A stretch of 64,000 nucleotides of DNA from Paenibacillus illinoisensis NBRC 15959 (GCF_004000925.1 NZ_BIME01000006.1:335352-399351), one strand, 5' to 3'; positions 53,925-62,608 are shown, counted from the stretch's first letter. A program made the numbers and translations. Notes: generated by a model not told the origin, from the letters alone.

Positions 53925-55571
53925 TTACTTGACCGGCCCCATCCAGGTTGAAATCGTCTTCTGCTGGTGCGGCAACGGCGGTTTCAACTTCCCGTTATCG
54001 ATCAAATGCTTCAAAATATAAGCGACCAGCCGGCCTCCGCCGGTGTTGCCTCTCACCATGTAAGCAAGCTGCGGCTCCAAATGCTTCGGCTGATTTTGCA
54101 GGAACAGGTTGAGCATTTTGTCGTAGAGCTTGCCGACAGCAGGCGCATACAGAGCGGACAAATCCGGCATTGCCTTGTTCAACCGATCCAACGTTTGCGG
54201 AGAGTCGATCCAAACCGCATTGAACTTGTACCCCTCTTCGGTCTTGCGGATGTACCCCTTCTCCAGCAGGAACGAATATTGCTCGGCGTTCTCTTCGTTG
54301 TCGGGCAGTTCCCCTTGTTGGAACGCATGACAAATCTCGACATTCCGGTATTCCAGGAAACGCCAATCCATCTCGCGGTCGCTCCAGTACGTACTGAATT
54401 GCCACAAATATAAGGGAGTGTCTTCGACGTAGCGGAGCGACGGACCGAAGGTGACGTAACTACTCATATCAAAACCTGGATCGGTATAGTGGCTCCGATT
54501 TAACGCTGCATAGGCAATATATTGACCTCCATCCTTTCGTATTGGTGCGACTGCGTCGAAGTTTTCGCCCGCTGGCATGCTCCGCCAAGATTGCTCCTCG
54601 ATGTTCTTGGGCAGCAAGGTCCAGAGCAGGAAGTTATAGTCGCCGTCCGGAACGTACACCCCGCTATCCTCAACTTGCCGGCGAGCTTCCATTAACGCGT
54701 CAAAATGAACATCGGCCACTTCGGCAGCGCAATCTTGCCAAAATTGATGACCGGCTACGGCCAATTCGAAGAGGTCCCAGATGATGGTGTTGCTTTGATA
54801 TTTGCCGGGAGAGGTTTGGATGAGAAAATTGTAATCGGCCAGGTGCCGGACTTCGTCTTCCAACAAAGACGGCGGCATACCCAGTTCCTCCGCGATTTGA
54901 TGTACGGTCCGCGCCTTGTGATAAGCCGCGTAAACGATATTTTGCGCCAAGGCGCGTCCAAGAAAATCGTTGGTTTCGCCCAGTTTGCCGGCCGAACCGG
55001 TATGGCCCATTTCCCCCATGCTGACCGGATTGACACTTAAAGTTCCTGTTGTACGCATACGTTTCATCCCTTTCCGTAACTTCTTTTTAGCCTCGCTCAA
55101 ATGCCACTTCACCGTGCCTACAGGAATGTTCAGAGCAATCGCGATATCGCCGATTTTAAGCTCGTCGTAGTAATGCATGACCACGATTCGGCGATGGATG
55201 TCGGACAGAAACACGACTTCTCGGCGGAGCTCGTGGTAAGCTTCGGTTACCAGCAGCCGGTCAAGCGGTTCCCGGGAAGGGGAAGCAGACAGTTCAGACA
55301 TGCCGTTGATTTCGATCGCTTGGGGAGCATGCGCACGCTTTTTCAACCAATTTACCCAAGTGTATCGGGCAACCGTCCAGACGTAAGCGTCAAGGCTTCT
55401 AATGTCCCGCACCCCGGAGAAGGATTTCAACAACTGCAGCATAATCTCCTGAGCCAGATCCTCTGCCTCGGCCCGGTGCTTGACCCGGTTTAACGCAAAA
55501 CCGAAAATCGGTTTGACATAGCTCCGAATCGCTTCCGCGGCTTCTTTTCCGTTTTTACTAATTGAATCCAT
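53925..55571 (-). CDS. ECF-type sigma factor with a long C-terminal extension
   Basis: 548 residues. Residues about 1-170 are a complete ECF sigma (region 2: RAEAEDLAQEIMLQLLKSF, DAYVWTVARYTWVNWLKKR; region 4: DIHRRIVVMHYYDELKIGDIAIALNIPVGTVKWHLSEAKKKL). Then comes a helix-turn-helix-like segment (TVHQIAEELGMPPSLLEDEVRHL) and about 290 residues without recognised family, ending in DNGKLKPPLPHQQKT. No anti-sigma gene adjoins, so the extension may be the sensor or regulator in one chain. ATG 55571 has GGAGG five to six bases upstream. Base composition is richer in G/C than the neighbouring genes. Confidence 0.85.
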   Translation of the reverse strand: MDSISKNGKEAAEAIRSYVKPIFGFALNRVKHRAEAEDLAQEIMLQLLKSFSGVRDIRSLDAYVWTVARYTWVNWLKKRAHAPQAIEINGMSELSASPSREPLDRLLVTEAYHELRREVVFLSDIHRRIVVMHYYDELKIGDIAIALNIPVGTVKWHLSEAKKKLRKGMKRMRTTGTLSVNPVSMGEMGHTGSAGKLGETNDFLGRALAQNIVYAAYHKARTVHQIAEELGMPPSLLEDEVRHLADYNFLIQTSPGKYQSNTIIWDLFELAVAGHQFWQDCAAEVADVHFDALMEARRQVEDSGVYVPDGDYNFLLWTLLPKNIEEQSWRSMPAGENFDAVAPIRKDGGQYIAYAALNRSHYTDPGFDMSSYVTFGPSLRYVEDTPLYLWQFSTYWSDREMDWRFLEYRNVEICHAFQQGELPDNEENAEQYSFLLEKGYIRKTEEGYKFNAVWIDSPQTLDRLNKAMPDLSALYAPAVGKLYDKMLNLFLQNQPKHLEPQLAYMVRGNTGGGRLVAYILKHLIDNGKLKPPLPHQQKTISTWMGPVK

Positions 55572-55944
55572 TTTTTCCTCCATATTTGCATCTGTAATTC
55601 CTGACAATTATATAGTGTGCCAGGCGAAATAAAGGTTGGGATTATTTTTTTATAAAATTGGACGTCCTACTGAATCACTTATACATATGTAATTACAAAC
55701 TTCATGAATAGGTCATTTAAATGGTTGAAGAGACGTTATGAACTTTTTGTTAAACAAGATGAAGATTACTTTAGATGTAAAGGTCTCACTTCTAGTATAT
55801 AAAGATACTTCTTTTCCGTTCAACTATGGGAGGATACAAACTAGGAGCACGAGCCGAAGTTCTTCTACGGGTACTTGGTGTGCTCTTTCGTTCCGTAGTT
55901 AACCAGGGGTGGTCTCGATTAATTATTTAAATGCACAACAGAGG
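55572..55944. other. Intergenic region, no gene seen
   Basis: A/T-rich sequence with an imperfect stem (AGCACGAGCCGAAG against CTTGGTGTGCT, about 55846-55883). No ribosome site with a coding frame was found. Confidence 0.4.
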
Positions 55945-56044
55945 TTCATTAAAGTAACGAGAAACGTTAGCTCATAACAACAAGAAAGCAGCTGATCAAA
56001 GTGATCGGCTGCTTTTGTTCAACTAACGGGGAGGTTAGTTTAAT
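55945..56044 (+). repeat. Dispersed triple-hairpin repeat, best full copy
   Basis: Left hairpin GTAACGAGAAACGTTAG (arms TAACG/CGTTA), central GCAGCTGATC...GATCGGCTGC with TTTTG, right hairpin CTAACGGGGAGGTTAG. Not directly next to a gene end here. Confidence 0.88.
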
Positions 56045-56329
56045 TTTTTGGAGAATAATTAAAATAGTAATTCGTTCCAAACGTCATCAAAGGTATCTGT
56101 CTACAAGTGTATATCTTAACGCTGTTACTCCACCGAACCCGTCCAACAACTGGCGACTCATCTGAAGCTCTTGAAGACTCGGTTCAAGCACCTCTCTCAG
56201 GAAAAAAACGGCTGGTAATTCAATGTAAACGAACAATCGTGTTAGTCCAAAGACATGGTAAAACACTTGAACAACAAGCTTTGATATAATATCAGATAGC
56301 AACAATCTGTTTTATTGGAGGTGAGGCTA

Positions 56330-56446
56330 TTGAAAACAATTGGGGTAGGATTCTTACATGCATCTCTCTATGCAAAGCCAGTGAAGAATATGGCAATGCT
56401 TTGCATAGAGTTTAGAAACAATTACATTGCCAACGACGAATCGTAA
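56330..56446 (+). CDS. Possible small protein of 38 residues
   Basis: TTG start behind TTGGAGGTGAGG, an excellent ribosome site, and a frame MKTIGVGFLHASLYAKPVKN... to a TAA at 56444. A perfect 13-bp inverted repeat (CTCTATGCAAAGC / GCTTTGCATAGAG, 56366-56410) lies inside the frame, so it may instead be a leader with a structural element. A/T-rich TATAAT at 56285-56290 could be a -10. Confidence 0.45.
   Translation: MKTIGVGFLHASLYAKPVKNMAMLCIEFRNNYIANDES
56366..56410. repeat. Perfect 13-bp inverted repeat
   Basis: Arms CTCTATGCAAAGC (56366-56378) and GCTTTGCATAGAG (56398-56410), loop 19 bases. No T run follows, so it does not look like a terminator. Confidence 0.8.
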
Positions 56447-56501
56447 TATTCTACTAACTGGCTTTGCACCTTATTGATTTATTTAATAAGGAGTGAGGTC
56501 C

Positions 56502-56768
56502 ATGAAATATTCAAAAGCCGAGTCTATTTTTCCGGAAGAATTGCTACGTGTCATTCAAGAGTACGTTCAAGGCGAATTGGTTTATATCCCAAAACCCAAA
56601 GAGGCACACTTAAAATGGGGCGAGAAAACCCTAAGCAAGGATAGGGTCTCTGCTCGAAACGCGGAGATTAAATCCTTATTTTGTAATGGCGTCAGCATAG
56701 AGGAATTGGCGGGACGATACTTCTTGTCCTGCGAAAGTATAAAGAAAATTGTCTATAAAAAGAACTAA
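56502..56768 (+). CDS. CD3324-family small protein with HTH
   Basis: 88 residues starting MKYSKAESIFPEELLRVIQEYVQGELVYIPK, followed by WGEKTLSKDRVSARNAEIKSLFCNGVSIEELAGRYFLSCESIKKIV, a helix-turn-helix of the Mor/CD3324 type; probably a small DNA-binding protein. ATG 56502 has AAGGAGTGAGG upstream. Its TAA stop lies in AACTAACGA, like the ends of the dispersed repeats. Confidence 0.75.
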   Translation: MKYSKAESIFPEELLRVIQEYVQGELVYIPKPKEAHLKWGEKTLSKDRVSARNAEIKSLFCNGVSIEELAGRYFLSCESIKKIVYKKN

Positions 56769-56772
56769 CGAA

Positions 56773-56812
56773 TTCCGCTAACTCGTCATATAGACGGTTT
56801 AGCGGATTTTGT
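56773..56812 (+). terminator. Terminator of the CD3324-like gene
   Basis: ATTCCGCTAA pairs with TTTAGCGGAT, with inner GTC/GAC pairing, followed by TTTTG. Confidence 0.75.
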
Positions 56813-56925
56813 TCAAAGATGAATTAAATCAACTTATACCTAGTTACCGCACCTCTAAATCGATAGACTCAAGTTAAGGTTGTTGGAATGAAGAACGGCC
56901 GGATCATACGAAGGCGGTGTAACGA

Positions 56926-58008
56926 ATGGATGAAAACATAAAGGAGAAGCTGCTGAGCAAAAATGAATTGCTCATTAACATGGTGATTGAACGGGTGAAA
57001 AGAGATTTTCTAGACGATATCGCAATTATTGGGCTTACGGGTTCATTTAGCACGGGGGACTTTCATGAGAAGAGCGATCTTGATTTAGTTATCATTAATA
57101 ATACAGAACGGGGATGGGAAATATCCGATTGTTTCATCTTGGATGACGTTGGATATGACATCTACTGCACGCCATGGGATTCAAAAATACAAGAGCAATC
57201 CACCTTGGAGAGCCCCAATGTTTCGAGTCTAACCGAACTCAAAATACTCTACTATGCAAAGCCTGAGGATTTGGAGAAATTGAACGACTTCAGGCAAAAA
57301 GCTCTAAATGCACTTGCGAACCCAATAGGAGAAGCATGTCTTAATCGAGCAAAAAAATGGATCGACTTGGCTAAGCAGGCATACAGCGATACGATGCTGG
57401 GGGAAGATATCGGTTCAGTGCGACTTGCATCTGCTGGCGTTCTGTACAATCTAGTCAATGCCTTGGTCAACATGAATAACACGTGCATCAAACGAGGAAT
57501 CAAGCGATATTTGGAAGAGATACGCTCGCTTCGCTATATTCCAGATGATCTCGAATCCTCATACATGTCCATCATCGAAGCTCATACCATTGAAGATGTC
57601 CGAATCGCATCTTTTAATATGTTGAATAGCGTTACGAGGTTACATAGCACGATGTGTGATAACTTCATGGTTAAACCTGCTCCGACCTTTAATAATCTGA
57701 GGGGAACATACGAAGAATTGTGGTGTAACTACCGCAATAAAATCTTGAACAGTGTTATAACGAATGATGCCTCCTACGTCTTTCTTTCGGCCTATGGAGC
57801 ACAAGGGTATCTTGATGAGATGACTGTGGCCAAAGGAACCAAGAAATTTGATCTTATGCAGTACTTTGATGCAAGTGATTTATCAGTGATGAAAGAGAAG
57901 TTCCTTGAAGTGATGGATGAATATCTAGACGAGTATGATAAAGTCGGCAGAAAAGTCGAATGTTTTACAACCTTCGAGCAACTATATGCCCATCATATGA
58001 GTCTTTGA
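56926..58008 (+). CDS. Nucleotidyltransferase-domain protein
   Basis: 360 residues. N-terminal minimal nucleotidyltransferase motif GSFSTGDFHEKSDLDLVII, with GS and the DxD metal ligands, and an extra Asp further on (DIYCTPWDS). The remaining 250 residues are helical (ASAGVLYNLVNALVNMNN). Similar proteins are annotated as aminoglycoside-nucleotidyltransferase-like; substrate unknown. The ATG is preceded by CGGTG, a weak ribosome site. Confidence 0.8.
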   Translation: MDENIKEKLLSKNELLINMVIERVKRDFLDDIAIIGLTGSFSTGDFHEKSDLDLVIINNTERGWEISDCFILDDVGYDIYCTPWDSKIQEQSTLESPNVSSLTELKILYYAKPEDLEKLNDFRQKALNALANPIGEACLNRAKKWIDLAKQAYSDTMLGEDIGSVRLASAGVLYNLVNALVNMNNTCIKRGIKRYLEEIRSLRYIPDDLESSYMSIIEAHTIEDVRIASFNMLNSVTRLHSTMCDNFMVKPAPTFNNLRGTYEELWCNYRNKILNSVITNDASYVFLSAYGAQGYLDEMTVAKGTKKFDLMQYFDASDLSVMKEKFLEVMDEYLDEYDKVGRKVECFTTFEQLYAHHMSL

Positions 58009-58151
58009 CCCTAGATATCCCAGTCCGTAGGATGTCCGTAGAAACGGGACTGTAGACAATCTATCTGATAAAATAGGATTTCTTAAAGGGCCCTGAAGAA
58101 TTAGTTTCTTTACGGTCTTTTTTATTTGGAGGTTTGCACTATGATGGGTAT

Positions 58152-58298
58152 ATGGATTACACTTTGATGGCAAATGATTTGTCTACAAATATAGATAAAT
58201 TGCAAAAGCGAATTATTAAGGTGATTGCAATAGCTTATGAAAATTTATCGTCTAAAGAAGCCTGTCTAATCTCAGGTAAAAGACTTTCAGGTAGGTGA
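58152..58298 (+). CDS. Possible small protein of about 48 residues
   Basis: Frame beginning ATG GAT TAC ACT TTG ATG with MANDLSTNIDKLQKRIIKVI and ending in TGA that overlaps the GTG start of the next gene (GTGA). GGAGG at 58128-58132 is rather far upstream of the first ATG, so the exact start is unsure. No family recognised. Confidence 0.35.
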   Translation: MDYTLMANDLSTNIDKLQKRIIKVIAIAYENLSSKEACLISGKRLSGR

Positions 58299-58819
58299 AT
58301 AATATTCAAACAATATATGTCCAAGTCCGACATTCGTCATTCTGGTATGGGGTTTACGGATTCTGCAGCAAGAGTCGAAATGATGAGATTACGCTTTATT
58401 CAGATCAAGATCAAAATAACTTTTTAGGTTATTTTGAACTTACAACTGCTATAGCTCTAACTAATCTTTTGAAATATGATATAGATATTATTGGTGACGA
58501 TAAAGAATATTGTAATGAAATTAACCGTTTCATAAACGGTGAAGAGGATATTTATTATAGTTACACATACCCAAGAGATTTAGAAGATGTATCTTCTCAA
58601 GTTACTCATTCTGCTCCGACGAATATAGATGGGTATAAACCTATCTATATTGATATGTGGTCAAAATTATCTCAATCTTGGGACTTGGATGAGATAAAGA
58701 AAAGTGTGAGAATCCTTGCAAAAGATTTTTTAGGCTTGCATACTGAAAATATTGAATTTATAGAGATTCCAACGTTTGAAGAAACAAAAGTGTCGTACGA
58801 ACAAGATTATAAACCTTAA
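58295..58819 (+). CDS. Protein of unknown function
   Basis: 174 residues, acidic and A/T-rich coding. Reads IYVQVRHSSFWYGVYGFC, IALTNLLKYDIDIIGDDKEY, YIDMWSKLSQSWDLDEIKKSVRILAKDF. No membrane segment or signal peptide, and no family recognised. GTG start overlaps the stop of the small upstream frame; AGGTAGG precedes it. Confidence 0.65.
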   Translation: MNNIQTIYVQVRHSSFWYGVYGFCSKSRNDEITLYSDQDQNNFLGYFELTTAIALTNLLKYDIDIIGDDKEYCNEINRFINGEEDIYYSYTYPRDLEDVSSQVTHSAPTNIDGYKPIYIDMWSKLSQSWDLDEIKKSVRILAKDFLGLHTENIEFIEIPTFEETKVSYEQDYKP

Positions 58820-58871
58820 GTAAACGAAAATTGAACAAACGGAAGGGAAGAAATGGCACAATAAGAACAGA

Positions 58872-58930
58872 GAAGAAGCCTATCATTGTGATCGGCTTTT
58901 TGTTTAACTAACGGGCAGGTTAACGTAAAT
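58872..58930 (+). repeat. Dispersed triple-hairpin repeat
   Basis: Diverged hairpin GAAGCCTATCATTGTGATCGGCTTTTTG followed by AACTAACGGGCAGGTTA. Terminates the preceding gene. Confidence 0.7.
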
Positions 58931-59011
58931 AGGACTTCACTTTTTCGCATGCAACCTTTCCTATAATATACGTTTTATTAAGAACTTGGGTAATGGGAAG
59001 GAAGATGAAAT

Positions 59012-59218
59012 ATGAATTTTTTTATTTATCTAGGGATCATTCTAATTTTTGTTTCTGGAATTTGTATTGGAGCATGGACGACTGGTAACCAACAAAGAGG
59101 TAATTTTTATTCAGAGTCTAATGAAGACCGTAAAATAAAGAAGAAAGTTGCTACATGGTCTGCTTTAGCTGGTGTATGCTCGTTTACAGTTGCTGGATTG
59201 ATTTATTTGTTAAACTAA
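59012..59218 (+). CDS. Small membrane protein, DUF5316-like
   Basis: 68 residues with two TM segments (FFIYLGIILIFVSGICIGA and AGVCSFTVAGLIYLL) and a polar loop TTGNQQRGNFYSESNEDRKIKKK that resembles DUF5316 proteins. GGAAGGAAG upstream of the ATG. Its TAA stop is supplied by the CTAACGGG of a repeat fragment, suggesting the element inserted at the gene end. Function unknown. Confidence 0.7.
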   Translation: MNFFIYLGIILIFVSGICIGAWTTGNQQRGNFYSESNEDRKIKKKVATWSALAGVCSFTVAGLIYLLN

Positions 59219-59234
59219 CGGGCAGGTTAGTTGA
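59210..59234 (+). repeat. Dispersed triple-hairpin repeat, right-end fragment
   Basis: TTAAACTAACGGGCAGGTTAG with the CTAAC/GTTAG hairpin. It overlaps the stop of the small membrane protein gene. Confidence 0.7.
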
Positions 59235-59310
59235 AAAAAATAAGATAGCTACTGATACATTCTGAATATAATTGTTGAGATATTATGTTACTTATTTTTG
59301 GGGAATTAAT

Positions 59311-59346
59311 AAAAAAAGCCCTTATAAAAACTAAGGACTTTTTTGC
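59311..59346 (-). terminator. Terminator of the secreted protein gene
   Basis: On the minus strand AAGTCCTTA pairs with TAAGGGCTT, preceded by A and followed by T runs. Confidence 0.8.
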
Positions 59347-59347
59347 T

Positions 59348-59761
59348 TCAGTTACCAATAGTGTAGGTATATGTTGCAGAAGATTCGTTATCAGAATCTT
59401 CTAAATGAACTCTCCACGATGTGTTTGCTCCCTGGGCCCAAGATCCTGGCCTCTGGCCCTTTTCATCAAAATTATCCGCCCAAACTTGTTGGGTTACATA
59501 CTTACCATTAACAAGTTTTTGCCATGTTACAGTAAAATTATGTCCTGGCTCCCCATAAAAATCATAATAAACAGAGCTCCGACTTGTCTCTATAACGGAA
59601 GAAATATTATCAGTTACGGGAATCTTACTGTTTGTTTTGTCAACAAGTTCGACTGAGTTTGCAGTTGCATTCGGTACTTTGGTAGCGGTGGGTTCGGCAT
59701 TGGCTGTTGAACTAATAAGCAGAATTAAAATAACAATTGAAGCATTGAATATCTTTTTCAT
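59348..59761 (-). CDS. Secreted protein of unknown function
   Basis: 137 residues: signal peptide (KKIFNASIVILILLISSTANA), a Thr/Ser-rich spacer and a beta-rich domain with Tyr/Trp (VYYDFYGEPGHNFTVTWQKLV, TSWRVHLEDSDNESSATYTYTIGN). ATG 59761 is spaced from GGAGAGG; the ATG three codons earlier abuts it. No family recognised; perhaps related in fold to the lipoprotein at 51447. Confidence 0.75.
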   Translation of the reverse strand: MKKIFNASIVILILLISSTANAEPTATKVPNATANSVELVDKTNSKIPVTDNISSVIETSRSSVYYDFYGEPGHNFTVTWQKLVNGKYVTQQVWADNFDEKGQRPGSWAQGANTSWRVHLEDSDNESSATYTYTIGN

Positions 59762-59928
59762 AAGCACCATTCCTCTCCTATAATTAGAGACTATTTATTA
59801 GTAATAGGATGATCCTAAACCCTCTTTTGTATACCTCTTTTTTAATTAGGAGCATAGAAGAGTACTATAATTTGTTTATATTAAAGTAACGAAAAAGGCT
59901 CACTTGAAATTTTCAAATCATTAAACTA

Positions 59929-59999
59929 ACGGAAAACGTTAGCTCATAACAACAAGAAAGCAGCTGATCATGTGATTGGCTGCTTTTATTCAACTATTT
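59929..59999 (+). repeat. Dispersed triple-hairpin repeat
   Basis: Left hairpin CTAACGGAAAACGTTAG (arms CTAACG/CGTTAG), central GCAGCTGATCATGTGATTGGCTGC with TTTTATTCAACTA. A second left-end-like sequence (AAGTAACGAAAAAGGCTCA) precedes it at 59883. Confidence 0.85.
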
Positions 60000-60091
60000 A
60001 CATTACTCTTCAATACAACTTTTCTTTGGAAACTGCGTCTTAATTCAAGCAACTATTGGCTAGTTACAGTGATTAGAGAGGAATGGTCAGA

Positions 60092-61312
60092 ATGAAGAAA
60101 TACCTTGCTGGATTATTAATTATTTTTGTCCTATGTTTGGGCTTACCGGGACAGGCCTACATGGAGGCATCTAACCAACAGCCTTTGGCTTTTGAGGATT
60201 CCAATCTAGAACAAGCGATTAAGTCATTATTGAATAAAAACGACGATGAATCCCTAACCAAAGAGGATCTAGAGTCACTGACCGACGTTCCTTTAGCGGG
60301 TAAAGGAATTAAGAGTTTGCAGGGTTTGGAGTATGCAGTCAATATGACGAGGCTCTCTTTAAGCAGAAATCAAATTGCTGATATTTCACCTCTATCCGAT
60401 GCTGTGAATTTGACGACTTTGGATTTGAGCGACAATCAAATTGAGGATATTAAGCCCCTTGGGAAGTTAACGAAGTTGACAGATTTATCTCTAGCTAGCA
60501 ACCAAATCAATGATCTTTCACCGCTAGCGGGACTAGTTAATCTGAATACGTTGTCCATAAGTTCTAACAAGATCACAGATCTAAAGCCGCTAGCAGGATT
60601 GGTTAATCTTTGGAGACTCGATGCTGCGAATAATAACATCAAAGATCTTGCTCCGTTATCTAAATTAACTAACTTACTTTCTCTGGATTTATCATCTAAC
60701 CAGATTTATGATTTGGAGCCGTTGAGAAATCTTCAAATGTTGGCTTACCTCTATTTGAAAAACAATCGAGTCTGGGATTTAGAGCCGCTCCAACAACGTG
60801 GTTTTTTACCGTATTATGATACGGGTGCATTCATTGAACCACTTGCACTGCAAAATAACTATTTAGATTTAAGCAAGGGATCGAAAACAACTAAATTATT
60901 TGTGAAAATGGCAGGAAATGAGTTGCCTGGCGGTCAGCGTAAGACACAGCGCTTGGTGATCGGCAGCACGACTGCTTATGTTGGAGACAGTGCTTATCGT
61001 ATTACCGCAGCGCCATTTATTCAGACGGGACGTACCTATGTGCCGATCCGTTTCATCTCCGAGAAGCTTGGGGCAGCCGTGAATTGGAAACAGAGCACCA
61101 AAGAGGTAACGATTCAGAAGGATGGTAAAACGATTCGTTGGGCGGTAGGGAACAGGCAGGTAAAAGTAAACCAGCAAACGGTGATGCAAGATGCTCCTTT
61201 ACTTCTGAAGAACGGCAGTGCGTTCGTTCCTGTTCGTTTTGTGGCGGAGCAGTTAAATACTTCCGTTGAATATATGGGAAGCAAGCATATGGTCGTAATT
61301 TTCAAAAATTAA
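60092..61312 (+). CDS. Secreted leucine-rich-repeat protein with copper-amine-oxidase-N-like domain
   Basis: 406 residues. Signal peptide (YLAGLLIIFVLCLGLPGQA), then about seven 22-residue internalin-type leucine-rich repeats (residues ~65-220; pattern LDLSDNQIEDIKPLGKLTKL), and a C-terminal stalk-type domain (~280-405; YVPIRFISEKLGAAVNW and FVPVRFVAEQLNTSVEY, two copies of the CuAO-N1 motif). This pairing is common in secreted paenibacilli proteins and suggests a cell-surface binding role. ATG 60092 is favoured over 60083, which lies next to GAGAGGA. Confidence 0.88.
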   Translation: MKKYLAGLLIIFVLCLGLPGQAYMEASNQQPLAFEDSNLEQAIKSLLNKNDDESLTKEDLESLTDVPLAGKGIKSLQGLEYAVNMTRLSLSRNQIADISPLSDAVNLTTLDLSDNQIEDIKPLGKLTKLTDLSLASNQINDLSPLAGLVNLNTLSISSNKITDLKPLAGLVNLWRLDAANNNIKDLAPLSKLTNLLSLDLSSNQIYDLEPLRNLQMLAYLYLKNNRVWDLEPLQQRGFLPYYDTGAFIEPLALQNNYLDLSKGSKTTKLFVKMAGNELPGGQRKTQRLVIGSTTAYVGDSAYRITAAPFIQTGRTYVPIRFISEKLGAAVNWKQSTKEVTIQKDGKTIRWAVGNRQVKVNQQTVMQDAPLLLKNGSAFVPVRFVAEQLNTSVEYMGSKHMVVIFKN

Positions 61313-61395
61313 TCAGCATAATGGAATTACAGAATAATCTCTGAAGATAAGGACGCAATGACCATGCTTCAAAACAAGAGTAAAGTTAGACCGTC

Positions 61396-61422
61396 ATTAA
61401 ACTAACGGGCAGGTTAGTTTAA
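61396..61422 (+). repeat. Dispersed triple-hairpin repeat, right-end fragment
   Basis: TTAAACTAACGGGCAGGTTAG with trailing TTTAATAAAAG, 85 bases after the leucine-rich-repeat gene. Confidence 0.7.
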
Positions 61423-61588
61423 TAAAAGTTAAAGGTTTTTAAAGCTTTGGGTTACTCAGATTGTTGTTATACTTATCGACTAATTTTTGCAAAGTTGTTA
61501 CAGCACTTCAAGCTCCCTATCCGCGTTCGCTCTACATCTGTATTTCTCAACATTGCACCAATCATACAATGCTGATTACCATCAAAGT
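61423..61588. other. Intergenic region, no gene seen
   Basis: A/T-rich sequence leading to the LysR operator candidate. No coding frame with a ribosome site was seen. Confidence 0.4.
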
Positions 61589-61605
61589 TATCGATATTAT
61601 CGATA
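61589..61605. promoter_or_regulatory. LysR operator candidate
   Basis: TATCGATATTATCGATA, two TATCGATA 8-mers around one T, 100 bases upstream of the LysR gene. One further TATCGATA lies at 62609-62616 upstream of the rhodanese gene, linking both to the same regulator. Confidence 0.5.
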
Positions 61606-61703
61606 GTTATATCTAGGTAATATCATTAATTTTGATGATTCAATTGTCATAACCGAGAGTTCATGATAAAGTATCGGGAACTTGCAAAAGGTGAGGGATG
61701 CTC

Positions 61704-62591
61704 GTGGAACTAACTTATTTGAAAACCTTTCGGGAAGTGGCAAAGTGGGGAAGCTATACGCGAGCCGCGGAAACACTTGGATATGCACAGTCCAGCATCA
61801 CGACTCAGATTCAGAAGCTGGAGGAAGCTTACGGCGTCGTTCTCTTAGAACGTTTTGGCAGGGGAATGAAACTAACGTTGGCTGGCGAAACGCTGTTGCA
61901 ATATGCCAACGATATACACAGACTGCATGAAGAGTCCAAAGAAGTCGTATCCAAACAATCCAAGGGAAAACTGTCCATAGGAACTATCGAGACTTTGGCT
62001 GCCTTCTGCCTTCCGCCATATCTTCAAAAGTATCGTGGAGAATATCCTGGTATCAATGTGATCATCCAGCCTGGTAACGAACCTTATATTATTGAGTCAG
62101 TCAAAAGTGGCGAACTAGACATAGGGATCATTTTGGATCCTCCATTTAAGGATCCCGATCTTCACTGCCGCATTTTGAGAGAAGAGCCGTTAGTTTTTAT
62201 CACGAATCCTGATCATAAACTTGCTTGTCAAAGTGAAGTCCACATTGAAGATCTTGAGGGTGAATCGTTGATTATGACAGAAGATGGCTGTACTTACCGG
62301 GCCATGCTTCTCAATGTTTTGAAAAGGAATCAAGTGAATTACAGTCTTTCCTACGAATTCGGCAATTTGGAAGCAATCAAGCAGTGCGTTATTTATGATC
62401 TTGGAATTGCCTTGCTGCCGCGTATAGCGGTTGCCGAGGAAATCTGTAAGGGCCAAATTGTCGCGGTTCCTTTCGTCCATCCGGAGTGTAGATTTTATAC
62501 GCAACTCATTTATTCTAAAAAAAAGTGGAAGTCCAAAGCTTTTCAAGGTTTCGTGGATTTAATCAGTGGAACCAATTATCAATATGATTGA
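61704..62591 (+). CDS. LysR-family transcriptional regulator
   Basis: 295 residues: N-terminal HTH (MELTYLKTFREVAKWGSYTR, TRAAETLGYAQSSITTQIQKLEEAYGVVLLER) and a substrate-binding domain (GKLSIGTIETLAAFCLPPYL, GELDIGIILDPPF, GIALLPRIAVAEE). The GTG at 61704 gives the usual LysR start MELTYL and correct spacing to AAAGGTGAGG; the ATG two codons earlier abuts the ribosome site. It lies just upstream of a rhodanese gene it may control. Confidence 0.92.
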   Translation: MELTYLKTFREVAKWGSYTRAAETLGYAQSSITTQIQKLEEAYGVVLLERFGRGMKLTLAGETLLQYANDIHRLHEESKEVVSKQSKGKLSIGTIETLAAFCLPPYLQKYRGEYPGINVIIQPGNEPYIIESVKSGELDIGIILDPPFKDPDLHCRILREEPLVFITNPDHKLACQSEVHIEDLEGESLIMTEDGCTYRAMLLNVLKRNQVNYSLSYEFGNLEAIKQCVIYDLGIALLPRIAVAEEICKGQIVAVPFVHPECRFYTQLIYSKKKWKSKAFQGFVDLISGTNYQYD

Positions 62592-62608
62592 AGTATCTTA
62601 TAGATTTC

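Noticed and set aside
56107..56289. 60-codon plus-strand frame and the opposite 72-codon frame at 56087-56305
   Set aside because: Neither has a ribosome site or recognisable sequence; both lie in repeat-flanked intergenic DNA.
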